Positions 1 to 11,430 of a stretch of 64,000 bases of DNA are shown here, one piece after another. Each line of letters starts with the position of its first letter. The stretch's first letter is position 1. A model generated the notes under the pieces. That model saw only the letters and a list, made by a program, of their open reading frames with translations, had not been told where the DNA came from and did not search any database. The translations under genes were made by a program, and so were the position numbers. Origin of the DNA: Schistocephalus solidus (taxonomy: Eukaryota > Platyhelminthes > Cestoda > Diphyllobothriidea > Diphyllobothriidae). The stretch is from assembly GCA_017591395.1 (NCBI GenBank), contig WEDG01003495.1:37009-101008 (forward strand), read 5' to 3'.

Positions 1-1290
1 AATTGCTAACATATCCAAATTCCCACGATTGGACTAACTTCTTTGTATGCTTGGAAATGAATGTTTGTAATGATACATTGTACTAAGTTCTAGGTCAAAT
101 TATTTCTCATTTTGTTCCCTCTAAGAAAATACTTAATGTCAAGGATGAAGTCTACCTCCCTTTATCATTCCGCCGTAGACTGCATAGACTCTCCCGTCGT
201 TTAAATCTATAAAACGGCTGATCTCCGTTATGGTTATTGGGGAAAACCATCAGCCCTATCTTAGCATAGACGGTCACGAACTGAATGTGCCCGGCATTAT
301 GAAGGATCTCGGCATATCATTCTCTAGTAGTCTTAATCTGTCAGAGCACTGCACCCTGATTGTCTTAAAAGCACGAAAGACTACTGGGTTTATTCTCAGA
401 AATTTCAAAACCTTTTATATTAGAATCAGCCTTTATAAAATATATGTCAGAACTCACCTGGAATACTGCTCATTTTTATTTAGCCTTCTGCACGCTAGTG
501 AACGGAAGAAGATAGAATCAGTCCAGCACTTCTTGACAAAAAGACCTTTCCATTCAGAACACAGAAACCTATCCTACCAAAAATGCTGTGAGCTTACAAG
601 TCTTGACCCATTGTGGCTTCGCAGATTAAAGAATGGACTATTTTTACTGTTTAAACTTTTAAAAAGTCAAACATTTAATTCCTTTACATCTTTCAGGCAG
701 CTCGACCACTCTCGGCATACCAGTCATCCAGATGTATTTTTATTTCTTCCTTTGGCACGCACCGTTAGATTCCAACAGTTTTTCTGTAAATGCTATAGTA
801 ATCTGGAATAAGCTACCCGGAAGTATCAAAATTCTTCAAAACTATGCTTTGTTTACGAGAGCCGTCCCAAGTTTCGTACCTTCAGGAAACCTTCCAAAAG
901 GTTAAGGTGCTGACTCTGTGGAAGCTCTCTTCCGTTCTGATGGCATTCACGGACTCTGAATCTTGTGTCGGACTTCATGCTGAGGGCAATATTTCTGGCT
1001 CTGCAGACATTAATCGGCTTATTTCTCAGTCAACAGCGAACAGCCACTCGCTGACATACCTGCTGGTGCATAATACTTGATCTTTAACACTTAAAGGAGA
1101 AACACTACACCGTGCATCTGTGTCAACGCTTCCCTGTCCTGAACTTTAATCCCTCAATTAGCTGCAGTGGTTTCTCCTGAAAACACTTGAAAGAACGATC
1201 AGGAGTTTTTTTTCACTGTCAGCTCGACCCCCTAATATATATCTCTTTTGACCTTGTCTATAACCTGGCAATAAATAAATAAATCCGCGT
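1..1290 (+). mobile_element. CR1-like non-LTR retrotransposon, 3' part, decayed
   Basis: The open stretch 230-811 encodes the C-terminal part of a CR1/Jockey-type reverse transcriptase. It has the family's post-RT signature: a block like YVRTHLEYCSFLF, then LWLRRLKNGLFLLFKL, closely resembling the same region of the copies at 11.5-11.9 kb and 48.0-48.4 kb. The 5' side continues out of the window. Bases 812-1260 carry no open frame and look like the 3' untranslated part, ending in an AATAAAT-repeat tail at about 1267-1285, typical of target-primed insertions. Inactive. Confidence 0.75.
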
Positions 1291-2125
1291 GGTCAAAAAA
1301 ATAAATAAAACAACAGGCAGTGAAAAAAGTCCTTGGGAATTTTTATGGAAAAGGTTTATGTTGAATGTGTATTGTGGGTTTTTAAGGATAAAAACAAACT
1401 GTCACTCCTGAGATTAAAACATACGCGTGAGGTAGGACTAAAATGCTGATGAATGCGTATGAGGTTCCAAAACGCTCCTCATCGTGGGAGAAATTATGTA
1501 ACAACAGGGGCTACATTTCACCACCGCAGATGTGATAACAATGCGTATTGACTAGATCTAGGCGTAACTATCAAGGATGCTTGACAGTCAAAACCTTATC
1601 TAGCATCATAAATACGCCTAGGGTCGAACGAGGAACGGATCATAGAAATCGTAAAGGTCATGTTAGAAATGTCAGAGAAGTGACCACGATACTCTCATTG
1701 TTGATTTCTCACACCACCGACAGAGGAACATGAAACGATCTTCAACAGACCGTGTAGAATCAACACTGGGGGAGAAGATTAGGGCGGCAACCACCATTGT
1801 ATTAAGGCACGGCCGATACGATAGCGGACGAGGTTGTAGCAGTTTGTAAAGGGACAAGAAAGATGAGAAACGCGAAGACTGAAAAACCATTGGAGTCATC
1901 AATATTTCCAAATTATGGCTGAATTTAAGAGAGGATGAAAACTGGCTGCTTGGATCGTCAACTTTGAAAAAAAGTCATGCAGGAAAAACAAACTGCTCGT
2001 TGTGTGGATATGAAGCAGCATGGTAGGTAGCTTTTTAGCATAGTACGAAAGGATAAACGGAGATGCGGCAATTGAGTAAGAAAAAATTAATATAATGCAC
2101 TCAGGGGTGTTAGTTCGCATGAGAA
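1282..2125 (-). repeat. ~850-bp dispersed repeat, copy 1 (minus orientation)
   Basis: This segment is the inverted counterpart of 17.54-18.40 kb. Matching landmarks include AACGCTCCTCATCGTGGGAG (1472) and the stretch around ATGCGTATTGACTAG (1541). The minus strand ends at GACCACGCGGATTTATTTAT. Short open frames here (for example 1672-1911 and 1899-2120, minus) align with short frames of the other copy but do not resemble a known protein. Related but more divergent sequence occurs in the 3' regions of the CR1-like copies at 12.5-12.9 kb and 47.4-47.8 kb. It is therefore probably a CR1-linked 3' region or a non-autonomous derivative. Confidence 0.7.
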
Positions 2126-2339
2126 TCGACGATTAATCTGAGGCCTGCACGGCTCAGTATGCAGCTTGTAATTCCGATGATGTTAATTGCCAAACAAAAT
2201 GTAGGTAGTTTAAAATGAATGCGTAAATATGGCGATCATTTTACCGAGGGATGGGTTATTAAAACATGTTATTTTATGGGGAAACGATAAATGGAAGACA
2301 TAATTTGGAGACGATCATCTTAATTCGCAATGGTCCTTT

Positions 2340-3270
2340 CACGGGGCCATGACAAAAACTGCTCGAAAAGGAAGAGGAAAATAAACGGTTAATTGAATCA
2401 GTGTTAAAATATATGTGCAGTCTTTGCTTAAAATAAGACAGGTTATTTCATAACCTTATATCGATTGGCAGATTATTCCTAAGAAAGCAATACCTGGAAA
2501 CAAATAACAGAGAGCATTTACAAGTGGAGGATACAGGAGGAGTTATGCGCAGTGAAGAATTGCGTAGGTTGTACGGACGATAAACGGAGGTAAGGGCTGC
2601 TATTTGGGAAAATATGAACAATTATTAAGGCGGAAAAGGAGGCAGAAGCCAGCTTCCAGTCTCCGAACCCATGGCAATTTTAGGTTAGTTAGCTGCCACC
2701 AGTTTGAGTAGGAGGTAGTTGAAAGTGTCGGAGGTAAGAGTTTTCGAGCCTACTGTCTCCGAAAATTTTCAATTTTAGAATGGCTAGACTCGGTCATTAA
2801 ACCAAAGAATGGGCAGCGATATTCAAGCTTGGGAAGGACAAGCATTCGATGAAGTCTTAATTTAATTTCAGGAAGATAGAAATAACAATTAAATCAGCAC
2901 GAGTACAGGAAGTCTACGGCAGCGTTAATATGTCATCTTTTCTAAGGAAACGTTTTCAAAATAAAATTATAATTTCTTTTCTGACGGTCTAATGCTGCAC
3001 TGTCAACGAAAATGATGAGAGAGCCCGGACGCTGACATTCCTGAGAGGGAAGGGCAGAGATGTATCCGTCATATAAGTTCCTCAGTATAGAGAGAACTGA
3101 TCCAAACTTTAACATAAAGTGATTACAAGTTGCTAAAGCGGACTGATGAAGCTGCTTAGCTTTAGCAATGGATTGCATATGTAAAGCACTCTTGCGACTC
3201 CTATATGAAATCAAGCAACGCTTCGGATCAACGACTGAGAGCCAGTGACCAGGTGAGATTTTCATTCTTA
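2340..3270 (-). mobile_element. CR1-like element with 5' ORF1 part joined to 3' end (internal deletion)
   Basis: Bases about 2340-2880 on the minus strand match the 3' end of the CR1-like copy at 40.8-41.3 kb (RT C-terminus plus tail). Bases 2942-3265 encode a fragment with LKFGSVLSILRNLYDG, matching LNFGGILSILGTLLDG at about 16.95 kb minus, in the ORF1 position of the long CR1-like element. The endonuclease and most of the RT are missing between the two. No functional product is expected. Confidence 0.6.
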
Positions 3271-3590
3271 TTTATGCTTGAAAGAGGCTTTAATTTGTAA
3301 AACCTATTGAGAAACCAAGCAACTGATTTTCTGCAACAATCCAGCAGATCTTGCGATCGAATTTCAGCAATAATTAATAGTTTCAAAATATACACCGTTT
3401 GAGGACATAAGGAAATAAAAAATACGAATTGCAGTATTAAGTCGAGCAATCAGCAAGCGAAAAATAGAAAAACGCAAAATGAGCATGGTGAATGATAATT
3501 CCAAGCGGACTAGGTTGGTGCTCACGGAAAAGGTTTTCAAAAAACAGTTTCTGAAGCAGTTTTTTAGTCCTTAACAATTCGTTTTAGGGC
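3271..3590. other. No recognisable feature
   Basis: This AT-rich stretch has only short open frames without recognisable homology. Part of 3228-3449 (minus) may continue the ORF1-like fragment upstream, but I cannot support it. Confidence 0.3.
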
Positions 3591-3830
3591 AAAATGCCAG
3601 TGTGCTGTGGATGTTATTCGCAGAACTGCTATTGACTGGTTCCACGGTGCAAGAGAAGGTACGGTAGGAGAAAAAAACGCCGGGAGGCAACTTAGAAGGT
3701 AAAACTATTCCATTGAATTAATCCCGCATACATATTCAGCTTCCGGAATTTCCCACCAGTGGTCCAATTTGCACAAGACAGTCTGCGTCCGAAGACATGG
3801 TAATTATTTCAATGTCTTTATAGTTAACGT
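3591..3830. repeat. Dispersed ~230-bp repeat, copy 1
   Basis: This copy is nearly identical in order and sequence to 46.51-46.74 kb. Shared landmarks are GAGAAAAAAACGCCGGGAGG, CATATTCAGCTTCCGGAAT and GAAGACATGGTAAT. Both copies have the same orientation and contain no long open frame. It could be a SINE-like or MITE-like unit; no terminal repeats were identified. Confidence 0.7.
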
Positions 3831-4358
3831 ATTTCAGGTTGTAACGTTATTGATTTATTATTATACATTTTAATCCTGACTGTGAGATTTGTAATTCTTT
3901 TCATTATGTTCATCTAGTCTGGCATTCCTCGGTCACCAACATATTTCTTTTTATTTTAGGAACCACCTCTGGATAACGGCAGCAATGTCGACAGACTATG
4001 ACAAACGTTTCCTGCGCATTTACATATTTTTTGTAACTTTTTTTATAATAAAATACTTCGCAAATTTCATATGCACATGTCCCTTATCATGAGTGAGTGG
4101 GTACATCACAGGAATAACTTGAATGGATCCAAAGGGGAGCCATATTAATTGTATAAAACTGGGCCGTTCATAGTACCCCAATTAGGGGTGCATCAATAGT
4201 AGCCGCTTATGAGGGTAAGAAATTTGCGCTGAGCGTTTGATATCAAGGAAAGGGGGCTGCAACTGCGAGGAAATGTTCGAATCCCACTGTGTAATTTTTT
4301 TCCATTGAGAGGGCCAGAGGGGGCTAGGCGGGATTGGTGCTGGTAGGGGTAATATCTA
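3831..4358. other. Intergenic stretch, one tRNA-like B-box
   Basis: There is no coding signal. Around 4285-4301 the sequence ATGTTCGAATCCCAC resembles an internal RNA polymerase III B-box, but I see no convincing A-box at the right spacing, so only a remote tRNA-derived origin can be suggested. Confidence 0.3.
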
Positions 4359-4563
4359 ACACTTATTTTCGAATAATAGGATATGTATTAAGCCAAACAA
4401 GAGAATGGGAAATGTTACGGGTAAAAAGTTACACTGAAAAACGGAACTGACAATGAGGCTTACACTTATTTTCGAATAATAGGATACGTATTAAGCCAAA
4501 CAAGAGAATAGTAAATGTAACGGGTAAAACGTTACACTGATAAAGGGAACTAACAATGAGGCT
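4359..4563. repeat. Tandem duplication, 2 x 103 bp
   Basis: Two direct copies (4359-4461 and 4462-4563) both start ACACTTATTTTCGAATAATA and both end near CAATGAGGCT, with only a few mismatches. They are non-coding. The close match suggests a fairly recent local duplication. Confidence 0.85.
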
Positions 4564-4889
4564 ATACAGGGTGAACTCTGCAATATAGATTTCCTGTCAG
4601 TGGGTAAGTCAACAATAACAGCAGTTACTATAGGCAATTTACTGTTGGAAATCTAAGGTGTTTCCACAATTTTAACCAAGGTCCTGTATACGTGCTTAAG
4701 AAACTTCTTAGTATAACAGATCCATTTGACGTATAATGAGACCATGTCAGGTGAAAGCGCTGAAACTAAAGATTCCAGCCTGTTGGAGAGTACGACAGGT
4801 ATAAGTAGGTGATAAAGTGTTAAAATGTGATGTTTTATCCAAAAATCAGCTAAAAATTTAAGTAGAATGCGAGGAAATCCCGATAAAAT
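4564..4889. other. No recognisable feature
   Basis: No open frame above background and no repeat match that I can see within the window. Confidence 0.3.
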
Positions 4890-6330
4890 TCGAATTTTTA
4901 CTCAGCTTTCGAAAAAGATCTGCGCACCTTGCCCTGGAACTTGCCAGGAGTGTTTAACAGGCTAATACGAGCAGGGCAAGGAAACACCATTGGATTCGTG
5001 ATCTCCGGTCTGATAGTCGAGGTGGTCCTACAACGGTTTAAGTAACTGGTCTTCCAACACCACGGACCTAAATTCAGGGCTCGCTGTATGTATGACACCT
5101 TCATCGTTATCGAATGGGACCAGGTGCTTACGTTCAAAGATAATTTCAACAGCATCTTCCAGGACATTTAATTTACGATGAAGGAGGAAAAAAACAACCA
5201 GTTGGCCTTCCTCGACGTCCTCGTCTATCGAAAAGATTTTTGTGGCCTAAAGACCAAAGTGCTCAGGAAAGCGACAAATACGATGCAAGTACTGAACCTT
5301 AACAGCAAACACCCAATCAGCCACAAACGCATTTGCGTAAGGACGATTTAACGGCGTGTTGAGACGCACTGCAGTGAACCGGAACACAAGGTTACCGAAT
5401 TAAAATATCTTCGACGGGTGTTCAGAGAAAATGGCTACCAGCGAAACTTCAGCAACCGGTGCATGCACAAACGGAAGGAACGACAAAATCGCACTGAACC
5501 TAAATATGGGCGTGCGATTCCATACTTCAAAAACGTATCGGAGGCCGTCAGCCGCCTTCCCGCGTCACTTGGGTTGGAGTCGCACACAGACCGGAGGCCA
5601 CCATTCGGCGTCATGTTAGGAGACCAAAGGACCCACTTCCACGACAAGAAACATCTGGTGTTGTTTATTGGAACTGGTGCAGTTGCGGGCAAAGCAACTA
5701 GGTCGGAGAAACCGGAAGACTGCTTCGGACGTGAATTGCCGAACGTGCGGCAGCAATGCGGCGAAATGACGCCAATTCTCAAGTAGCGGCTCGTTCGACC
5801 ACAAATTCAAATTCACCGAAGCCGCGATTCTGGTGAGAGGTGATAATTGCGTGATCTGCGAGTTGCTTGAGTCATGGTTTACAGGCCCCCAGTTTATTAA
5901 ATAGTGCAATGACCTACCCAACCCTTATTTGGTGTTTAGACTCAGTTTGGCCAGAGCAGTCAGCCACTCGGGGAGCGCTCATGCAAACACATTTTCCAAC
6001 GCCGGTTCCGGTGAACTAGTTGGCCGAGCCATCTTCACACCACCCTTCAGCATGGGTGACGTAATTTCACCGGATAACAACCCGCATGCCGACCATCAAG
6101 CAATTAACACACCAGAGCGCAGTCGTCATCGCTGAAGGGGGAGCTTTTAATTGCCGTAGGCGTGCAGTAGCATAACGACGGCATCCTATAAATACTGCAA
6201 CTCCCTGTGTACGAAGTAGTTGTATCTGATACTCTCTCTGATGATGGGTGCGAGTTGGAATCCGAAACGTCAGGCGAGTAAAGCCTTTTTCCCAGAGATC
6301 ACATTTACTTCTTCTTTTCAGTATACCACA
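4890..6330 (+). mobile_element. Penelope-like element remnant (RT plus GIY-YIG endonuclease)
   Basis: Read on the plus strand with interrupting stops, 4895-5400 gives the end of a Penelope-type RT: NLPGVFNRLIRAG, the fold around SGLIVEVVLQRF, a catalytic-region remnant CMYDTFIVIE where YVDDTF is usual, and NNQLAFLDVLVYRKD. Bases 5400-5570 continue with the linker ELKYLRRVFRENGYQRNF. Around 5658-5810 one frame reads CSCGQSN-stop-VGETGRLLRT followed by AAAMRRNDANSQVAA. This is the zinc-ribbon/GIY-YIG signature of endonuclease-bearing Penelope elements. The C-terminal stretch is open at 5929-6135. At least five stops or frameshifts and the lost catalytic Asp pair make it dead. The 3' part carries a hammerhead-like motif, listed separately. 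Confidence 0.85.
6238..6271 (+). ncRNA. Hammerhead-like motif in the Penelope-like 3' region
   Basis: The order CTGATGA ... GAAAC GTC matches the conserved hammerhead core, with a possible short helix II between GGGT and ATCC. Related sequences in the same sequence context occur at 7310-7339, 8829-8862 and 31636-31666, with degraded cores. Penelope-like elements are known to carry hammerhead ribozymes. Helices I and III cannot be confirmed by eye. Confidence 0.3.
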
Positions 6331-7105
6331 ACGTATTTCCGCTCATTTGACACAGAGGACCGAGTGTAATAACTAAATTATTGGTAACAGTTATATTAAT
6401 ATTCAACTGCGAATACGACCTTGAATACAATTTGCTAGGGAGGGGAAGGCGTAATTTTCAGTTATAAAAGGAACGCGAGACGAGAACATTGACATATTTG
6501 ATATAGAAACTTTGATAAACAGTTCGATGTCGTTGGTAATGCGTAGTAGTTAGTGCTTGAGTCTGGAGGAGTGAAATGTGATCTTGAAGAGGTAACTTTA
6601 TGAGAGAAACTGGCCTTCTTTTCGATGTTCGCGTGACTGGAACTGCAGTCGGACCTGCCTTTGCATTAAGAATCTGCTCTTCATTACTAGAGATTGCTGG
6701 TTGAGTTGGGAAGTGTATTGGTATAAAAGACGTATTTTTGTGTTGTGATTCCGAAGATGAACCCTAGTTGAATTTCGTGCTGATTGAACTAGGTATTTAG
6801 ACGGTAAAACAGCAGATGACATTGAATAAAACTCGTTGAGCATGACAACAGGAGAAGGCATTTCGTTGTTGCAAGTGGACATTTTCAAATTTGTCAATTT
6901 TCTCGTTATTGGCGTGAGAGGTAGAAGAAGCCGAACAGTGTCATTCACTAATAGAAGCGAAAAGGTGGGTGCCAGGTAGAACTCGCGAAGGAGGTATGAT
7001 CACTGGAACAAGAGCTTTAGTAACCTGCCGTTTCAGAATCTCTATCGATCTCATCATCACAGAGCGTCACCGAAAGGCGTAAATGGGGCACAAGGAAAGC
7101 AGTAT
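6331..7105. other. No recognisable gene
   Basis: Only unrecognised open frames occur (for example 6598-6948 minus, 116 codons, Ser/Thr/Arg-rich, no family features). It may be old retroelement sequence. Confidence 0.3.
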
Positions 7106-7239
7106 TTAAATGACATTGTCACCAGGCCACAACACGTTGATGTAATCACGGCCAGCAACGACTAGGGTACGGACTGACGAGTAATCATTACATTTACTAC
7201 GATCCCAGCGATAAACACCAGGACTGCAAAATACAGAAG

Positions 7240-7400
7240 GTGTGTGGTTGACTTGCAATAACGCCCTATGTATACTACGTCCTTTGTACACCCTTTTCTG
7301 CGACTGTCTCTGACAATGGGTTTGAGACAGACTGCGAAAAAGTGAGGCTAATAAAGCTCTTATTCCAGCGATAGTGTCCCCTTCTAAGCAATGCCATCTA
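7240..7400 (+). repeat. Fragment of Penelope-like 3' terminal region
   Basis: The stretch CCCTATGTATACTACGTCC ... CTGACAATGGGTTTGAGACA ... GCTAATAAAGCTCTTATTCC has the same order as 6180-6300 and 31570-31700. It is therefore a solo 3' fragment of the same family. Confidence 0.6.
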
Positions 7401-7555
7401 CGACGGAATTCGTCAGTAATCTCTTTATTCACCGAATGAATTCTTATTCACGATTTTAGTTCGAGTGTATGAAGGAAATAGACAGGTGGATGTCTGTAAT
7501 TGGTTGCATTTTCCGTGTGACCGGAAAGGTCAGATGTCTTAATTTCTTTCACTAT

Positions 7556-7765
7556 GGATCCTGTGGCTCAATGGATAGCATTTTAGACTTCTGATCAACA
7601 GGTCGCGGGTTCGAGCCTCAGGTGGTACACAGCCTGGGGTTGCATATGGCTGGCTGATGACGGCTTAGGGGCCAGAAATGGCCACTCCAGTGCCCTTGTC
7701 TTTGTCGGAATTTTTCATCTGCCTTTACTACTCCAAGCCGCTGTGCGGTTCCTGGCAGGCTCAAG
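7556..7765 (+). mobile_element. tRNA-Arg-derived SINE, copy 1
   Basis: The 5' head (7559-7630) resembles tRNA-Arg(UCU): an A-box region GGCTCAATGGATAGC, an anticodon region GACTTCTGATC, and a B-box GGGTTCGAGCCTC. A non-tRNA body follows (GGCTGATGACGGCTTAGGG ...). The acceptor stem does not pair, so it is a SINE head and not a working tRNA. Confidence 0.75.
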
Positions 7766-7865
7766 AGTAAGCCCAAAGGCAAAACGAGACGAGTGAGTTT
7801 CGTTAGTTATCGGGGAGCGTTCGTCAACTAATATCATTATTCCCTATCTAAACCGACAAGGCAAC

Positions 7866-8070
7866 GAACTCGTGGTGCTGTGTTTTATGGCTTTGGACTT
7901 CTAATCAACAGGTCGCGGGTTCGAGCCTTAGGTAGTGCACCACCTGTGGATGGGTATGACTGGCAGACGATGGCTAATGAGACAGGAATGGCTGTTCCAG
8001 TCTTCCTGGTTTTTGTCAGAATTGTTCAAACTTCTTTTTAATCAACTGGCTGGGTCATCTTACCCGAATT
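7866..8070 (+). mobile_element. tRNA-Arg-derived SINE, copy 2
   Basis: Second copy in the same orientation about 310 bp downstream. It shares GGACTTCTAATCAACAGGTC, GCGGGTTCGAGCCTTAGGT and the body sequence GACTGGCAGACGATGGCTAA. Its anticodon region TCTAATC is closer to a true tRNA-Arg(UCU) than that of copy 1. Its 5' part (A-box) is degraded. Confidence 0.7.
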
Positions 8071-10250
8071 TCAGAACTAAGACAATCCAAAGAACCCTCT
8101 TTGTTAAAGGAACTCAATGAATTCCTGGAGTTTAACACCAGAATTGTAATGGCATACGTGACTTAGAAATTCATATCAGGATGTATTCATCGGGAGGAAT
8201 GTCCGAGACCCTATTCAATTCCCCGTGTAATTTTAATGGCCTGTTGATGAATTGCTGTAATCATGTGTTGCTTACTGACTTTTGAGATGACGGATGGTTA
8301 CCGAGTGATGATGCATAAGTGTAGGACAAATATTAACACAATAGGAAGAAACTGTTCATCATCCTGTACTCAGATTTAGTAGCAATCATGAAATACCCGT
8401 GATCGAAACAGTTAAATTATAGTAACCAGTAATAAACTGCGAGTTTGCTTGATGGGAGATGCCGGGTAGCGGAATGTGACGAGATGGTGGTTAAAAGTGC
8501 TAAGCATGCTCAGCATCAGCCGGCGTCTTGACCTGTCTTAAAAGATATTTTCAATAAAACTTTTGCTGTTCTCCAAAGTGAAGGTGTTTTAAAAGTCAAA
8601 AGTCAATCATGAACGAGCAAGAAATAACCTCTTCAATGGAAAGTACATGTAAAGTTCAGAGGTCCTTAACTTTTGGGTTAGGTTTGCAAGGATACAATCG
8701 ATGCATGAAGGGTTGGTGAGGATGGAGAAAAGGTCATGGTCAAAATTAGGGTAGAAGACAATGTGTGAGTCCCGGAAAGTAGCTGAGAAGCAGTAGACAC
8801 TATCGCTTCAAAAATATGTTCATCCTGTCTCTAAAGATGGGTTAAAGTTTGAATCTGAAACAACAGACGAATAAAGTTCTGGTTCCAGCGATGGCGCCTA
8901 CTTCCTCTTCCTGTGTATTTAGTTAATATTGCCAGTCAGAGAAGAGGGTAAATACCCGGTACGTGAGACAGATACTCTGAGAGATGGCGTTTAAAAAATA
9001 TTTCATGGGTTTGACGTTCAATAGAGAACTTGGCCACAGTTTTCATGGTGTGCCGCATGGGCACGAGTGATCTGACGGTTGAAACGTCAGAAAGCAGCAC
9101 CCCTTTGCATTGCATCTTTTGAGACAAAGGCAGGCGTACTCAAAGAGTCATGATACACGCGTCGAGATTTTGAGTTGCAGGATCCTAATAAGGGTGGTAA
9201 AAGAGTGAAATTAAAGGAGAATGAAAACCATACTTAACGAAATCCAGTTCCCTTACACGAGAAGTACACTGCGAAAGCCAATTTTTACATGTCAATGTTA
9301 TGATGCCTAAATAGGACAGATTGATTTCCGATGGCAGACAGTTGCATACTATACTACGCCCAGAGTGAAAGATTTGCACCTCCAATATAGGTTGAAAGTG
9401 AAATTCTACATGCAAGAAATAAGGAGAGGAAAAGTGTCGGTAATAACAACATCGATGGTCACCTACGTAGGTCCAAACCCCCGGCAATAATCTCTTGAGT
9501 TTTCGGAGGTACTTCTGCTACAGGGATGAGGAATGTGAAGGTAAACACACTTTAAGGTATAGGTGCAATTTAGTTTTCGGGACTGAGAAGTTTGGTGGTG
9601 GCCTTATATTAAATGACAGTTTGTTCTGGGGGCAAAAACGTCTGACATTGACGAAAGTTGGCAATTTGATAGTGACAAAAATGGAAGTTAGCAATTTTCT
9701 AAACACGATTTTTAGGACGTAGGTACCACCATACAACGTAACGGGCATGACGGACAAAAATAGGTGTGAGGAATTTTCGTTCATATAAGCTTAAGGAATT
9801 TGAGGCTTGTAAGATGGCATATGACAGAGGGACTATCCCCTGGATGGGTCCGAAAAAATAATTTTACTAATGAGTTTTGAAATACTTTCACTGAATAAAG
9901 AGTTCCGATGACAAGACAAGGTAAATGTGGCCTGAGGTAAACCACAGTTCAGAGGCTGAAATTCAAACATTCAATCTTATGCACGTTGTGTTGACTCTGA
10001 TGGTACAGAAGCGAGAGGTGCTATAAAGAGCACTTAACAGAGCGACTGCGGTCAGTCCAGCATTCCAAATGGGGAAGGCATTATTGCTTCACCTGGCAAA
10101 TGCCAAGCCACACCTGATGGCACTTCGTCCTGAGTCGCTAGGCGTCATTGTATTATTATCAAGAATGTGCTGGTTTGCCATGAGCAAGATTCCTTTAATA
10201 TTGGCTTCACACTCTTTACTTTCAGTGTGAGGATTTAAGAGACTTCTTGA
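8071..10250. other. Gene-poor stretch, one Penelope-like tail fragment
   Basis: Bases about 8810-8905 (CTAAAGATGGGTTAAAGTTT ... GAATAAAGTTCTGGTTCCAG) match the Penelope-like 3' family. The remaining open frames (8936-9127, 9185-9487 and 9518-9784, minus) have no recognisable domain. Nothing else is supported. Confidence 0.4.
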
Positions 10251-10252
10251 AA

Positions 10253-10580
10253 CTATTTTTCTCTACCTCGAGTCCCCAGGAACCATGCTGCCTCCATAGA
10301 CCACAAAGCATTCAAACCATGGAAGCCATTTGGAAGTAAAGAGTCTAAAATGCTCTCATTTTGTTAGATACTTAGCATACTTGGAATTCAATCCAGGACA
10401 CTGAGATACCGAGGCCTCACGTCCCCTGACACCTTTTCGCGAGATTTGGTTTCATGCGCCTAAGTGATCAAGAACGAAGCATATCGGCGTTTCGCTACCT
10501 CATCCTGCAATGCTACTGCAGTATTATTCTGCTCTTCCCCCTTACTTTATTTTACGAAGTAGTGTTTTTCTCCTACCCTC
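10253..10580 (+). repeat. CR1-like 3' untranslated region, solo fragment
   Basis: It matches 45.15-45.48 kb (plus) and 40.39-40.74 kb (minus). Shared landmarks are CGAGATTTGGTTTCATGCGC, TGATCAAG and ATGCTACTGCAGTATTA. In those two places it lies just after the RT-coding end of CR1-like copies, so this is the 3' remnant of another copy. Confidence 0.75.
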
Positions 10581-10589
10581 TACGACCGA

Positions 10590-11430
10590 ATGATGACTAG
10601 AACACATTTATTCGCACTTTTACGCTCTTTCGGCGTGGAGCTGCAAATGGCTAATGGAGTTCTCAGTTTTAAGTGTCGCTACATGTGTTTTGGGCCTGTA
10701 AGGCTGCCACAACCTGTAATTTTTAAAAGATGTCCTTTGACTGAATGTTCCTCCATCAAGGACTTGGGCTCAAGTTACATCAATAAATTAAATCTTTTGC
10801 CTAATTCCTATAGAAGTACGGCCAAATCTGCTTAGATTTGCGGCTTTGTTTCTTATAGTTTTAATCTTTTTGAAATTAAATTAAGACTTTACATTATTTA
10901 TGTTCATCCCGTGCTTGAATCTAACTATTCCTTTTCCAGTTTATTGAACGAATCTAGCCGTTCAAAAATTGAAATATCCAAAGACATTTCACAATAAAAC
11001 TCCTCTATTTGACTCTTTCAAAAACTCTTGAATCAAATAGATGCCAGCTGACGAAGCTAAACTTTCTTTGGCTCATGAGACTGTAAGCGGGTTTTTGTCT
11101 CCTTTTTCGACTAAATTATAACTCAAATCTCCCCAAGCTTTCTGTCATTTCACCCGTTAGTCTGCCTTAAGACCTAAGAAATTTTGCACTTATTATACCT
11201 CTTCCTGCATCCTCCACGTATTATAGCTCTCTATTTTTCTGCTTCTAGGTATAGCTATTTTCGAATATTTTGCCTATTGAAATTAGGTCGTTCACTAGTC
11301 TATATGCATTCAAGCGAAGACTGCACATTTATCTTAACACTGATTCTATTAACCTTTTATTTTCTTTATCTTTTCCGAGCAGCTTTCTCTATGACTCGGA
11401 GAAAGGATCATCAGGAATTTCAGTGGCCTT
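10590..11430 (+). mobile_element. CR1-like element, 3'-terminal fragment A
   Basis: This is the terminal RT region in broken frames: CSSIKDLGSSYINKLNLLPN (10752-10811), the equivalent of CGFISYNFFLPE, and LLNESSRSKIE. It is followed by a 3' stretch ending near ATGACTCGGAGAAAGGATCA. It is homologous to 44.44-45.13 kb and 63.69-64.0 kb. Confidence 0.75.

Noticed and set aside
5435..5782. 115-codon minus-strand open frame
   Set aside because: Antisense shadow of the Penelope-like coding region read on the plus strand.
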